Shown: positions 1 to 9,391 of the stretch, piece by piece
How the letters are laid out: every line of letters starts with the position of its first letter
Numbering within the stretch: position 1 is the stretch's first letter
DNA from: Clostridium_AT radicumherbarum
Lineage (GTDB): Bacteria; Bacillota; Clostridia; Clostridiales; Clostridiaceae
DNA length: 64,000 nucleotides
Direction: 5' to 3'
Assembly: GCF_045310525.1 (NCBI RefSeq)
Contig: NZ_JBJHZY010000005.1
Location: 119,700-183,699 of the forward strand
Position numbers and translations under genes: made by a program
The notes under the pieces: model-generated
Told to the model about the DNA's origin: nothing
The model's input: the letters and a program-made list of their open reading frames with translations, nothing else
Databases searched by the model: none

Positions 1-1176
1 AAATACTGGTAAGCCTTCTGTAAAGTCTGAGAAATTAATCTTTGTTATTGGCTCCATCATTAGAAGTCCTAGTAAAATTAAAACTGGTGCTGTTGCAAAG
101 CCTGGTATTGCAGTTAATATTGGTGAGAAGAAAAGTGATAGTAAGAATAAGGCAGCAATAGTTAATCCAGCAAGACCAGTTCTTCCCCCTTCAGCAATAC
201 CTGCAGCTGATTCAATAAAGGCAACTGGTGTTGATGTTCCAAGACAGGAACCTATGGTTGAACCTATAGCATCTGCAGTTAAAACCTTATCAGCATTTTG
301 TACATTACCATTTTCATCAAGATAGCCAGCCTTTGAAGCTAGTCCAATTAACGTACCAACACTATCGAATATATCTATAAAAAGCATTGTAATAATAACT
401 GGAATAATTCCTATAACCATTGCGCTCTTAAAATCAAATTGTAAAAATACCGGGCTAACTGATGGAGGCATTGAAACTATTCCACTAGGAAGCTTAGCAG
501 CTCCAAAGATCATACCTAAAACATACACTGAAAGCATTCCTATTATAAAGGAACCTTTAACATTCTTGTAGTATAAAACCGCTATAATAACTACTCCTGC
601 AAAAGCTAGTAATACAGTAGGACTGGTTATTTTACCAAGACCTACTAAGGTTGCCTGATTTGCTACTATGATACCTGCATCCTGAAGACCAATAAAGGAT
701 ATAAAGAATCCAATTCCAATACTTATTGCATATTTTAAGGTTTGTGGAACACTATCTATAATTGCTTGTCTAACTTTAAAGAAATTTAAAAATAAAAATA
801 TAAGTCCTTCAATAAATGATGCTGCTAAAGCAGTTTTCCAAGAAAATTTCATTGTAATACAAATTGTGAAAGTAAAAAAGGCATTTAGTCCCATACCTGG
901 GGCCATTCCGAAAGGATAATTTGCTACTAGAGCCATAATTAAGGTTCCTATAAAGGAAGCAAGTGCTGTAGCAGTAAATACTGCCTTTATTGGCATTCCA
1001 GTGTTGCTTAAAATCTGAGGGTTAACAATTAAAATGTAGGCCATAGTCATGAAGGTTGTTAAACCAGCTAGTATTTCTGTTTTAACAGTTGTGTTGTTTT
1101 CAGAAAGCTTGAACACTTTCTCTAAAATTCCTCGTTTTGTCTTTGGCACTGATGTGTTTAATGCATTCTCTGTCAT
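1..1176 (-). CDS. pbuG: Purine (guanine/hypoxanthine) permease, AzgA/PbuG-type NCS2 family, 3' end cut by window edge
   Basis: Inner-membrane nucleobase:cation symporter. 392 codons are visible from an ATG preceded by an AGGAGG-type ribosome site; the stop lies beyond the left edge (family members are about 430 residues). Seen: a hydrophobic protein with many membrane spans, an early MAPGMGLNAFF motif characteristic of AzgA-type purine permeases, a mid-protein IDIFDSVGTLIG stretch and a later STPVAFIESAAGIAEGGRTG stretch, which are the conserved substrate-site helices of this family. The leader holds a purine aptamer with guanine-type specificity, so import of guanine or hypoxanthine is inferred and shut-off by excess purine is expected. 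Xanthine or adenine transport by the same fold cannot be excluded. Confidence 0.88.
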   Translation of the reverse strand, partial: MTENALNTSVPKTKRGILEKVFKLSENNTTVKTEILAGLTTFMTMAYILIVNPQILSNTGMPIKAVFTATALASFIGTLIMALVANYPFGMAPGMGLNAFFTFTICITMKFSWKTALAASFIEGLIFLFLNFFKVRQAIIDSVPQTLKYAISIGIGFFISFIGLQDAGIIVANQATLVGLGKITSPTVLLAFAGVVIIAVLYYKNVKGSFIIGMLSVYVLGMIFGAAKLPSGIVSMPPSVSPVFLQFDFKSAMVIGIIPVIITMLFIDIFDSVGTLIGLASKAGYLDENGNVQNADKVLTADAIGSTIGSCLGTSTPVAFIESAAGIAEGGRTGLAGLTIAALFLLSLFFSPILTAIPGFATAPVLILLGLLMMEPITKINFSDFTEGLPVF

Positions 1177-1238
1177 GGGTATCCTCCTAAAGTGATTATT
1201 TTGAATCTGCAATAATTGCAGCCCTTAAATAATTTTAA

Positions 1239-1272
1239 AAGAAAAACTCCCCAGATAAATTAAGGGAGTTTA
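1239..1272 (-). terminator. Riboswitch-controlled intrinsic terminator of the permease leader
   Basis: On the minus strand AAACTCCC pairs with GGGGAGTTT and is followed by a T-rich tail. It lies between the purine aptamer and the permease start codon, the expected place for the expression-platform terminator. A competing upstream pairing (TTTATAGG with CCTATTTATAAA) could act as antiterminator. Confidence 0.75.
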
Positions 1273-1299
1273 TAAATAGGAAATACCTATACCTATAAA

Positions 1300-1374
1300 C
1301 ACCCATAGTCAGACAATTTACGGCAGTCTGGTAGAAACACTTAAACCATATCTCTAAGCATATACGGGGGTACG
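1300..1374 (-). promoter_or_regulatory. Purine riboswitch aptamer, guanine type
   Basis: Read on the minus strand the segment has the purine aptamer hallmarks: GATATGG then TTTCTACC then GACTATGGG, with P1 closed by CCCGTA/TATGGG. The J3/1 specificity base is C (GACTATG rather than GATTATG), which in this family selects guanine or hypoxanthine over adenine. It sits about 125 bases before the permease start with a terminator between, so it should switch transcription off when purine is plentiful. Confidence 0.92.
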
Positions 1375-1525
1375 TTTTTATTCCAAATTATTTAATTGTT
1401 CGGCATTTTTCAACCGATAGCATAATAATACACTATATTTTTACACAAATCAAGCATTTTTTAATATTTTACGAACTTTAAAAAATATTTGTATATAATC
1501 ATTCGGTAAATGTTTACATTGTTTA

Positions 1526-2767
1526 TTAATACTTTAATAAGGTAATAATAAATTCTGCCCCTTTTCCCATTTCGCTTCTAACCTCTATTAAACCATTATG
1601 TGCTTCAATTATTGATTTAGCTAAGGCCAGCCCTATTCCAATTGAATCACTTTTCTTAGAGCCTTTTACCTTATAAAACCTCTTAAATATATTCGGTAAA
1701 TCCTTTTCTTTTATTCCTTCTCCATTATCTTTAATTATTATTCGTCTATATACAGGATTTTCACATATTTCTATTCTAATTTCACCGCCGCTAGGTGTAT
1801 GTTCTATAGCATTTTTAATTATATTGTTAAATGCCTCTACAAGCCACAGCCTGTCATGTTGAAACATCACTTCTTGAGTTTCATGGAAACTAATATTTAT
1901 GTTTTCTTTTTTAGCCCTATCTTCAAAAGTTTCTATGGATTCCAATAAGCTTTCATTTAAGCTTATATTTTCTTTAGAAAACTCTATTGCATTAGCGTCA
2001 AGTCTTGCAAGTTTTAGTAATTGTTTAATAAGCCAGTTCATTTTATCCAGCTCATTTTTATCATTTAATAAAAAAGTTTTTCTTTGCTCCACTGTTAGTT
2101 CCTTGGTGAGCATTATATCATTATATAGAATCATAGAAGATAAAGGGGTTTTCAGCTGATGGGATATATCAGAAAGTAAATCCACTAAGAATTGTTTTTC
2201 TTTTTTAAGTTCATTAATATTATTTCTAATTACCTGCCTCATTGAGTTAAAAGCTATGGATAGCTTTGATAGATCTCCTTCCTTGTCTTCACTTATGAAT
2301 GTATCATATTCTCCTTCTACCACCCTCTTAGCTGCTGAGGTTAATTTTCTTACTTTATCGTAGAAAAAACCATATTGAAAATAATTAAATATAAATAATG
2401 TAATTGCTAAACATAAAAAAATAACCACCATGTAATAATTGTTTCGAGTTAGAGTTTCCTTCATATAGGGAAAAAAACTATAACCTGTTTCCCCATCTAA
2501 ACCATATTGGGCTAATAGGTTCTTCCCCTCTAAAGCTTCTTCCTTTGATATTTCCTTGGTAATAATGGGCATAACCTCTTTTTCAAGGCTGGGATCTTTA
2601 TCTATAACTTTTACAGCTATTGCACCAATACTATTTACATAGCTGTTCTTTAAGCTGTCATAATTAAGCTTTTGTATTAGCATTGAAGTAAATAAAAATA
2701 AGCTTATTATTGCTAGTAAAACTGTAGAGCTTATCTTTAATTCTGGATTGTTAAAATATGTTTTCAC
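1526..2767 (-). CDS. Sensor histidine kinase of an ABC-transporter-linked two-component system
   Basis: Membrane sensor kinase, 413 residues. Spans at about residues 14-31 and 111-130 enclose an extracytoplasmic domain of roughly 80 residues; then a HAMP linker (131-185), a HisKA domain with phospho-acceptor His203 in SHQLKTPL, and an ATPase domain with N box (NNIIKNAIEH), DNGEGI and GIGLALAKS. The GTG start overlaps the regulator's TGA (GTGA) and is served by GGAGGT nine bases upstream. It is the last gene of an operon running ATPase, permease, regulator, kinase. The linkage suggests that it senses the transported compound or envelope damage. Unlike short BceS-type kinases it has a real sensor loop. 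Confidence 0.9.
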   Translation of the reverse strand: MKTYFNNPELKISSTVLLAIISLFLFTSMLIQKLNYDSLKNSYVNSIGAIAVKVIDKDPSLEKEVMPIITKEISKEEALEGKNLLAQYGLDGETGYSFFPYMKETLTRNNYYMVVIFLCLAITLFIFNYFQYGFFYDKVRKLTSAAKRVVEGEYDTFISEDKEGDLSKLSIAFNSMRQVIRNNINELKKEKQFLVDLLSDISHQLKTPLSSMILYNDIMLTKELTVEQRKTFLLNDKNELDKMNWLIKQLLKLARLDANAIEFSKENISLNESLLESIETFEDRAKKENINISFHETQEVMFQHDRLWLVEAFNNIIKNAIEHTPSGGEIRIEICENPVYRRIIIKDNGEGIKEKDLPNIFKRFYKVKGSKKSDSIGIGLALAKSIIEAHNGLIEVRSEMGKGAEFIITLLKY

Positions 2768-3459
2768 CTTGCATTAACCTCCATTGCCCACATATAGCCA
2801 AGTCCCCTTTGAGTTAGGATGTATTTAGGTTCTTTATCATTATCTTCTATTTTTTTCCTTATTCTTTTAATATAGACAGATAGGGTATTTTCATCAAAAA
2901 ATGCCTCTTCCCCTTCTGTAAGCTTATTTAGTATCTCATTTCTCTTCATAAGAGTCTGAGGCTTACTCATAAAAATTAAAAGGAGCTTATATTCCTGAGA
3001 TGTAAGCATAATGTTTTTATTCCCTTTTTTAACAGCTGCAGTTCCAGTATCAAGAGTAATATCTCCGCTTATCAACTTAACTGCCACCTCTGCAGCCTTA
3101 AAATTCCTTCTAAGCAGTACCTTAATTCTAGATAATAATTCTCTTACTCTAAAGGGCTTTGTAATATAATCATCACCGCCTATTTCTAGTCCTAGAACCA
3201 CATTGACTTCCTCATCAAGTGCAGTTAAAAATATTATTGGAACCTCACTTTTATCTCTTATATACTTACATAAATCATATCCATTGCCATCAGGTAGATT
3301 GACATCCAATATAATTAAATCAAGTTTTTCTGTTTCAAATAGTTCTATAGCCCCTCTATAAGATGAAGTTCTGGATACATCATACCCTTCATCCTTTAAT
3401 GTAAATTCTATACCCGCTGCTAGAGCCTCATCATCCTCTACTAAAAGTAATCTGCTCAT
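2764..3459 (-). CDS. OmpR/PhoB-family response regulator
   Basis: Cytoplasmic DNA-binding regulator, 231 residues. The receiver domain (1-115) has acidic residues D9-D10, phospho-acceptor Asp52 in ILDVNLPDG and the conserved Lys in YITKPF; the C-terminal winged helix (about 130-228) ends with RGLGYMW. It is phosphorylated by the kinase whose gene overlaps its stop. A good AAGGGG ribosome site precedes the ATG. Expected to activate the ABC genes upstream in the same operon through repeated CTTACAT sites described separately; that target is inference from position. Confidence 0.92.
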   Translation of the reverse strand: MSRLLLVEDDEALAAGIEFTLKDEGYDVSRTSSYRGAIELFETEKLDLIILDVNLPDGNGYDLCKYIRDKSEVPIIFLTALDEEVNVVLGLEIGGDDYITKPFRVRELLSRIKVLLRRNFKAAEVAVKLISGDITLDTGTAAVKKGNKNIMLTSQEYKLLLIFMSKPQTLMKRNEILNKLTEGEEAFFDENTLSVYIKRIRKKIEDNDKEPKYILTQRGLGYMWAMEVNAR

Positions 3460-3521
3460 AATCTTACCCCTTTTTATCCTTTATATTTTTAATAATACAC
3501 AATTAACGCACTAAATTAAAT

Positions 3522-3557
3522 AACCTTACATCTTATAATTATATTTGATGTAAGGTT
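3522..3557 (-). terminator. Hairpin between permease and regulator genes (attenuator or leaky terminator)
   Basis: Perfect 11-bp inverted repeat AACCTTACATC / GATGTAAGGTT with a 14-base loop and a weak T-rich tail on the minus strand. It separates the ABC genes from the regulator-kinase pair and may lower expression of the latter. The arms also contain the CTTACAT heptamer found upstream of the operon. Confidence 0.5.
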
Positions 3558-3563
3558 ATATTC

Positions 3564-6056
3564 TTATTCTTCTCTTATACTGTCTATTAAATTATCCTCA
3601 TTGACTCTTCTAAGTGGAGATAAAACTGATAGATATCCAATGAAAATGGCAAATGCAGCTGCAATTATCATAGCCTTAATGGGAGGCATATAGCTAAATT
3701 CCCTTATGCCATGCATACTTTTAAATAATAAATAAGAAAGTCCAAGCCCTGCTGTGCATCCATAAACACAACCCATAAAACCATATAGCATTCCTTCAAT
3801 AATAATCATCTTTCTTAGTCCCCTTTGAGTAAGACCTATGGATTTTAGGGTTGCAAATTCTCTTCTCCTTAAAATTATATTTGTAGTTAATGTATTAACT
3901 ATGTTAACACAACCTATTAAAGATACTACAACTACAAAACCATAAAGTAAAATTTGAATCATCAATATACTTGTTTTTGATTTGTTATTTATATCAATAT
4001 AATTTATTAGCTGTAATGAAGAATTAGTTTTAATTAAATTCTCTATTTCACTTGTTGCTTTAGCTTCATTATTAATATCTTTGATAATAATATTAATACC
4101 TTGTAAAGTAATAGAATTTGGTTTTGCAAGTTTTTGGGCCATCTCTTCAGTAGTAATTATTTTAAGACCGCTAGAATTGCCACTGAAATTAAAAGGTTCC
4201 TCCTTAAGTGTAGCAATAACCTTTACCTTTTTAACCTCACCGCTTCCAAACTGTTCTTTACCATTACTCAAATTATCCGTATTTTGCAGCAATATTTCAT
4301 CTCCAACCTTAATATCTGTAACTGCTCCAATATAGGATTTATTAGTTTTTATGTTAAAAACCTGATTTTTATTAATAACTATTACCCCGTTTTCATTATT
4401 AATTTTATCTATATCAATATTTCCTGATTGAAGGTACTTTTTAGAGGCCTCTAAAGCATCTTTATCATATACCATTATATTAGCATCTAGTTTAAATTTA
4501 TCTTTCCCTTCATAAGTTATATCCTTATAAACTGTTCCAATTTCCTTAATATCCTTTACTTCTTTATCTTTATCAATAGCTGCTTCAAAGGGTATGGTAT
4601 TATATCGCTTATATATTTTATCTACAAAATTAAATTCTCTAATATTATTTATTAAATTACTATCTATGGATTCCTTTGCTTCCTGAGCTCTGCTGCCAAG
4701 TAATATAGAATAATTTACTTTAGTAGATTCATTAGTAGAATCGTTCATGACTAGAGCTATATCCGTAAAGTACTTGAAAGTTACAAATAAAACTACACTT
4801 ATAACAATAGAAAATACAGTTATTCTATATCTTTTTCTGTTTCTCTTAATGTTTTTAATGGCTAATTCTCCTTCAAAGCCAAGGAGCCTTTTAATAATTA
4901 TACTTTTTCTTCTTTTAATTTTATCCTTCTTTATAGAATTTCTGCTGCTGATTGCTGTAAGCGGTGAAATCCTTCCAGCAAATAATGCAGGCATTAATGC
5001 TGAAAAATAAATAGATAATAGTCCTACTGCAAAACTTAGCAGCATTATTTTTAAAGATACATTAGGAACTATAAAATTATCTGCGGTTCCTCCAATTAAT
5101 TTAAAAGTAATGCTTATTCCATAAATAGCTATAACTCCGAAAATGAGTCCAATAGGTATTCCAAAACCAGCTATTATTGCAGCTTCCTTAAATACAATAT
5201 TTCTTATTTGCTTAGGTGTGGCACCTATGGCCCTTAAAAGTCCAAATTCCTTTATTCTTTCCACTACACTTATTTGAAAAGCATTGTATATCACTGCAAT
5301 GGTTACAATTACAACTACGGATATAATAATACCCAAGGTCATATTTATTGAATTATTGGTTGAATTATCTCCTGCTCCCTCCATTGTAAGAAGCATACTA
5401 TTTTCCTGAATTTGATTCTTATTAACCAGGCTCTCAATTTCTTTCAATGCAGCTTTAATATTAGTTTTAGAATTTATTTCTATAAGCAGAGTTGCATTTT
5501 TAATACTTAAATTGTTATCTTTTGTAATAACTAACCCAGTACTTTCTATTTGTGTAAATGAATTGTCCTCTAAAATTCCGCTTAAAATATACTCCTTATT
5601 ATTGATCTTAATTTTACTGTTAAGTTTTGCATCCTTGTCTATATACCTAAGAAGCCATCTTTCAACTGCTATTTCCTTATTATTCTCCGGTAGTCTTCCA
5701 GATTTAAGACTTAAAGGAAGAAGCTCTAATGCCTTATCTGAAGCAATTATTACATTAGTAGATAACTTATCTGTAAGTCTTATTGGGCTTCCAACCTCAT
5801 AAAGCCCGCTTCTTGAAACCTTAGGATTGTTAGTAATCTTTGAAGCTATATTTTCATCTATCTTACTAATGGCAGCATGATATGATCCCGTACTTTTCTT
5901 AGCGTTATCTATTCCTGCTTGCTGAAGGCCATTAAAGAACAGTCCAATAGAAGATATTAACGCCACTGATAAAATTACTCCTACTACAGTTAATATTGTT
6001 CTTTTTTTGTTTGACTTTAAATATTTATTTGTTATTTGTTTGTAACTATTAATCAA
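3564..6056 (-). CDS. FtsX-like ABC transporter permease, two FtsX domains
   Basis: Membrane subunit of a MacB/LolD-class (type VII-like) ABC system, 830 residues. The N-terminal span (about 20-43) is followed by a large extracytoplasmic domain and a three-span FtsX block (about 235-365); then another span near 405-430, a second large external domain and a final three-span FtsX block (about 695-825). This duplicated layout is that of antimicrobial-peptide or lipoprotein-handling permeases that work as mechanotransmitters rather than classic pores. Start is TTG, supported by GGGGTGG seven bases upstream. The ATPase gene lies 49 bases upstream and the two-component genes follow, so a peptide-antibiotic defence or envelope-stress role is likely but the substrate is unknown. 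Confidence 0.88.
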   Translation of the reverse strand: MINSYKQITNKYLKSNKKRTILTVVGVILSVALISSIGLFFNGLQQAGIDNAKKSTGSYHAAISKIDENIASKITNNPKVSRSGLYEVGSPIRLTDKLSTNVIIASDKALELLPLSLKSGRLPENNKEIAVERWLLRYIDKDAKLNSKIKINNKEYILSGILEDNSFTQIESTGLVITKDNNLSIKNATLLIEINSKTNIKAALKEIESLVNKNQIQENSMLLTMEGAGDNSTNNSINMTLGIIISVVVIVTIAVIYNAFQISVVERIKEFGLLRAIGATPKQIRNIVFKEAAIIAGFGIPIGLIFGVIAIYGISITFKLIGGTADNFIVPNVSLKIMLLSFAVGLLSIYFSALMPALFAGRISPLTAISSRNSIKKDKIKRRKSIIIKRLLGFEGELAIKNIKRNRKRYRITVFSIVISVVLFVTFKYFTDIALVMNDSTNESTKVNYSILLGSRAQEAKESIDSNLINNIREFNFVDKIYKRYNTIPFEAAIDKDKEVKDIKEIGTVYKDITYEGKDKFKLDANIMVYDKDALEASKKYLQSGNIDIDKINNENGVIVINKNQVFNIKTNKSYIGAVTDIKVGDEILLQNTDNLSNGKEQFGSGEVKKVKVIATLKEEPFNFSGNSSGLKIITTEEMAQKLAKPNSITLQGINIIIKDINNEAKATSEIENLIKTNSSLQLINYIDINNKSKTSILMIQILLYGFVVVVSLIGCVNIVNTLTTNIILRRREFATLKSIGLTQRGLRKMIIIEGMLYGFMGCVYGCTAGLGLSYLLFKSMHGIREFSYMPPIKAMIIAAAFAIFIGYLSVLSPLRRVNEDNLIDSIREE

Positions 6057-6105
6057 TCTTTATCCACCCCTGCATTTCTTAATAACACATAAACATAATT
6101 AAGCT

Positions 6106-6798
6106 TTATGCCTGCTTGCTTTTTAGATATTTATCCGAAACTATTTCCCCGTCTTGAATAGTAATTATTCTGTCAGCCATGGCTGCTAAATTAATGTCAT
6201 GGGTAATAAGCAGCAGAGTTTGATTGTATTTTTTAGCACTTAGCTTTAAAAGTTCTATTACTTCCTTTGAATTTTTGCTGTCTAGGTTTCCCGTAGGTTC
6301 ATCAGCTAAAATTATTGACGGCTTATTAAGCAGCGCTCTTCCTATGGATACCCTTTGCTGCTGGCCCCCCGAAAGCTCAGAAGGCAGGTGAGTTTTTCTA
6401 TTTTCAAGTCCTAATAATTTTATAATTTCATTTAAATATTTTTTATCCACTTTATCATTATCCAGAAGTGCAGGAAGGGCTATATTTTCTTCTACATCAA
6501 GTACAGGTATTAAGTTAAAAAACTGAAATACAAAGCCTATTTTTCTTCTTCTAAAAATAGCAAGTCTTTCTTCTTTATAATCGTAAATACTCTCTCCGTC
6601 TATTAAAACCTTTCCATCTGACGGTCTGTCCAGACCCCCTAATAAATGTAGAAGTGTACTCTTTCCAGACCCTGAAGCACCTACTATAGCTACAAACTCT
6701 CCTTTGTTTATAGACATATTAATATTATTAAGTGCCTCTACCTTGTTATCACCTTTTCCATAAGTTTTATTTAAATTTTCCGTTCTCAATATTTCCAT
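6106..6798 (-). CDS. ABC transporter ATP-binding protein, LolD/MacB type
   Basis: Cytoplasmic ATPase of the exporter-like complex, 230 residues. Seen: Walker A GASGSGKST (about 36-44), Q-loop FQFFNLIP, signature LSGGQQQRV, Walker B IILADEPTGNLDS and switch His in ITHD. These make a complete catalytic set of the LolD/MacB/FtsE class. ATG with GGGGAG upstream. First gene of the four-gene operon; two CTTACAT repeats lie just upstream of its probable promoter. It pairs with the 830-residue permease immediately downstream. Confidence 0.93.
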   Translation of the reverse strand: MEILRTENLNKTYGKGDNKVEALNNINMSINKGEFVAIVGASGSGKSTLLHLLGGLDRPSDGKVLIDGESIYDYKEERLAIFRRRKIGFVFQFFNLIPVLDVEENIALPALLDNDKVDKKYLNEIIKLLGLENRKTHLPSELSGGQQQRVSIGRALLNKPSIILADEPTGNLDSKNSKEVIELLKLSAKKYNQTLLLITHDINLAAMADRIITIQDGEIVSDKYLKSKQA

Positions 6799-6837
6799 AA
6801 ATTTCTCCCCTTAGTTAGTATCTTATTCTATACGTAA

Positions 6838-6912
6838 ATTATATTATCCAATTGTTTCTAACTCCATATCTATTAGCTTACATAAAAAGAGTTTAACTTA
6901 CATTTTAGTAAG
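6838..6912 (-). promoter_or_regulatory. Probable activator-dependent promoter of the ABC/two-component operon
   Basis: On the minus strand a TATAAT -10 box lies at 6838-6843 with no recognisable -35. Just upstream of the -35 position, CTTACAT (plus-strand reading) occurs twice exactly 20 bases apart (6877 and 6897), followed by an inverted GTAAG (6908-6912). Direct repeats about two helical turns apart next to a weak -35 are the usual arrangement for OmpR-family activators, so this is a candidate site for the operon's own regulator. Confidence 0.5.
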
Positions 6913-6961
6913 ATTAGCATAGATTTCAGTCTATTTTATCTTGTTTTTGCTATACTAATTA

Positions 6962-7000
6962 AATAAAAAAATATCCTAGAGAGGATTAACTCCCTAGGAT
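6962..7000 (-). terminator. Intrinsic terminator of the metalloprotease gene
   Basis: Stem ATCCTAGGGAG / CTCTCTAGGAT (one mismatch) with a short loop, followed on the minus strand by ATTTTTTTATTT. It ends the protease transcript and separates it from the ABC operon. Confidence 0.8.
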
Positions 7001-7033
7001 TATCTAATTTTAGGATTTGTTAAATATTATTTG

Positions 7034-9391
7034 TTAAAAAGTTGCTTTTAAAGCATATTTTGTTGTTTTACTGTATGCCCCATTATAGCCTACAACTTCT
7101 ACATAGTAAGTTCCTGAACTAGCACTATAACTTATTGATTCGGAGGTTGTACCTGCATTTTCTGAATATGCCACAATTGTACCAGAAGAATTTCTTAAAT
7201 ATAAATCATAATCTCCAGGAAGATTTGTTAGGCTTATAGATATAGTTCCTGAGGTAGTCTTGCTTATCTTATAATAATCCACATCAGTACTTGAATAAAT
7301 ATAAGCATTATAGGTTGTTCCAGATATAATAGCATATGCTGTACTTGTAGAATCATTTGGCTCATATGGGTCCACTGAACTACCCGAAAACGTAGCTTTT
7401 AAGTTATAAGCTTGAGTTGTGCTGTAGGCACCATTGTATCCTATTACCTTTATATAGTATGTGCCAGCTGCAGAATTACTATAGGTTAAACTTTCAGAAG
7501 TTGTACCTCCATTTATTGATTGTGCAAGCACAGTGCCTGAAGAATTAACAAGATATAAATCATAATCTGCAGGAAGATTTGTTAAGTTAACTGTGATGCT
7601 TCCGGCTGATGTCGGGCTTACTTTATAATAATCTATATCCGAACTTGAGAATATATAGGAATTATATACTTGATCAAAATTAATAGCATAAGCTTGAGAA
7701 ATAGTATTGTTAGGTTCATAGGTATCCTGCGCCGAACTTCCTATCCCTACTGTGGTATAAGCAGAATTAATGGCTGAAACCTCTGCACCACTTGCACCAT
7801 AGAGATCAGTTGCTGCCTGAACAAGTCCGCTCTTTGATCCTGAAAAATCAGTAGTAGATATAAAGTAATTTGTTAATGCTCTGTAATAAATTCTAGCTGT
7901 TTTATCGCAGCCAATAGATTGAGCTATTAAGTAAGCTGCCTTATTAGGAATTCCACTATTTGTATGAACACCACCATAATCAGAAGTGGTGTTTACATAT
8001 CCACTCATTGTAGAAGGCTGTCCATATAGCCCAGGATTGGCTAAACTTCTAAGGGCATCTCCTGAAGTACCTGGTGTATACACATCATCTCCCACTACCC
8101 AATCTGCAGTATTAAATGTCCATGTTCCTCCTCCTTTGACATTATATTTATCATAAGTTTCAATTAATACTCCAAAAATATCTGATAATGATTCATTTAA
8201 TGCACCCGGTTGGTCTTGATAATTTAAGTTTGCTGTACTACTGTCAACTCCATGGGTCATTTCGTGGGCAACTACATCGAGATCACCACTTAAATAAGTA
8301 AATTGAGTGCCATCTCCATCGCCGTATACCATTTGAGTTCCATCCCAAAAGGCATTATTGTATTTTGAGCCATAATGAACAGTAGATATTATATTCATTC
8401 CACTATTATTAATGCTATTTCTATTAAATAAATTCTTATAAAAATCATATACCATTCCAGCATAATAATGAGCACTAACTTCAGCTTTATCGCTAATTGT
8501 TGTAGAAGTACTAGTTGCCAGTGTTCCAGGCTCTACCTGTGCATTGTTAGCTGTATAGGATGTAATCTGACCTGTCATTGGCTTAGTAACATCCTTTAAC
8601 TGATAAATGGTACCAGATTGGTAAAGATTCAAGGCCTTAACTGTTCCATCAACAGCTGTTCCGCTTCCCGTTACTGCACCATCATATCTAATGTTATTAT
8701 CCACTTTTACTACTTCACCAGAACTAGTTTCAACATATACATCCCAATTTCCTATTTCGGGAGTATTATACTGAATATTTATTTTATATACCTGGTAAGC
8801 TTTATCTTCCTTTATTAATACTTCCTTTTCAAAAGAAGCCGCTTGTCTAAGTTCTGTAACCCCAATCTTATTTTTAGCGATTTCTATGGCTTCTTTAGAA
8901 GTAATATTTTTTGTTCCGAGTTTTGTAACAACATTAACTTTATTTTCAATATTTCCAGTGAAATTTACTATATATCCATCTTTGTCAAAGTGTACAGTAA
9001 TTACTCTATCCTTTATCTCATATCCATCTAATATCTGTGACAGCTTTACATGAGTATACCCTAGCTCATCTTTAGAAATATTTTTTCCCTTTAGATCATT
9101 TTTACTACCTTTAAAATCCAATAGTTCTTTATTTTCTTCTACAAATTTCATTGCTTCATCTGTACTTGGTATTCTTTTATCACTTAACCTGCCAGATATA
9201 AATATTTGGTGTCCGTTTTTATCGCTTGTTTCCATTTTTAATTTTCCTGAACTTTTTTCTTGCATGGAAGAAATTATTTGTCCTTTTTTATCAAGCTCTT
9301 TTGCATTAACCTTTGTGAAAGAGCCATAAGATGTAGCAGTGGATACAAGCATAACGAATGAAGCAAGTAGGGCAGTAACTTTTTTATTCAT
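7034..9391 (-). CDS. Secreted M4 (thermolysin-family) neutral metalloprotease with two PPC domains
   Basis: Exported zinc endopeptidase, 785 residues. Signal peptide about 1-30; FTP and PepSY propeptide regions (about 50-225) that act as intramolecular chaperone and inhibitor; catalytic domain about 235-550 with zinc motif HEMTH (376-380, catalytic Glu377), third ligand Glu400 in GALNESLSD and the thermolysin-like His476 in GGVHTNSG. Two C-terminal pre-peptidase (PPC) beta domains follow, beginning DTYEPNN (about 555) and DPYEPND (about 677). The residue set indicates an active enzyme. Expected to digest extracellular protein after autoprocessing; clostridial relatives include lambda-toxin-like proteases. 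Single-gene unit with its own terminator. Confidence 0.95.
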   Translation of the reverse strand: MNKKVTALLASFVMLVSTATSYGSFTKVNAKELDKKGQIISSMQEKSSGKLKMETSDKNGHQIFISGRLSDKRIPSTDEAMKFVEENKELLDFKGSKNDLKGKNISKDELGYTHVKLSQILDGYEIKDRVITVHFDKDGYIVNFTGNIENKVNVVTKLGTKNITSKEAIEIAKNKIGVTELRQAASFEKEVLIKEDKAYQVYKINIQYNTPEIGNWDVYVETSSGEVVKVDNNIRYDGAVTGSGTAVDGTVKALNLYQSGTIYQLKDVTKPMTGQITSYTANNAQVEPGTLATSTSTTISDKAEVSAHYYAGMVYDFYKNLFNRNSINNSGMNIISTVHYGSKYNNAFWDGTQMVYGDGDGTQFTYLSGDLDVVAHEMTHGVDSSTANLNYQDQPGALNESLSDIFGVLIETYDKYNVKGGGTWTFNTADWVVGDDVYTPGTSGDALRSLANPGLYGQPSTMSGYVNTTSDYGGVHTNSGIPNKAAYLIAQSIGCDKTARIYYRALTNYFISTTDFSGSKSGLVQAATDLYGASGAEVSAINSAYTTVGIGSSAQDTYEPNNTISQAYAINFDQVYNSYIFSSSDIDYYKVSPTSAGSITVNLTNLPADYDLYLVNSSGTVLAQSINGGTTSESLTYSNSAAGTYYIKVIGYNGAYSTTQAYNLKATFSGSSVDPYEPNDSTSTAYAIISGTTYNAYIYSSTDVDYYKISKTTSGTISISLTNLPGDYDLYLRNSSGTIVAYSENAGTTSESISYSASSGTYYVEVVGYNGAYSKTTKYALKATF

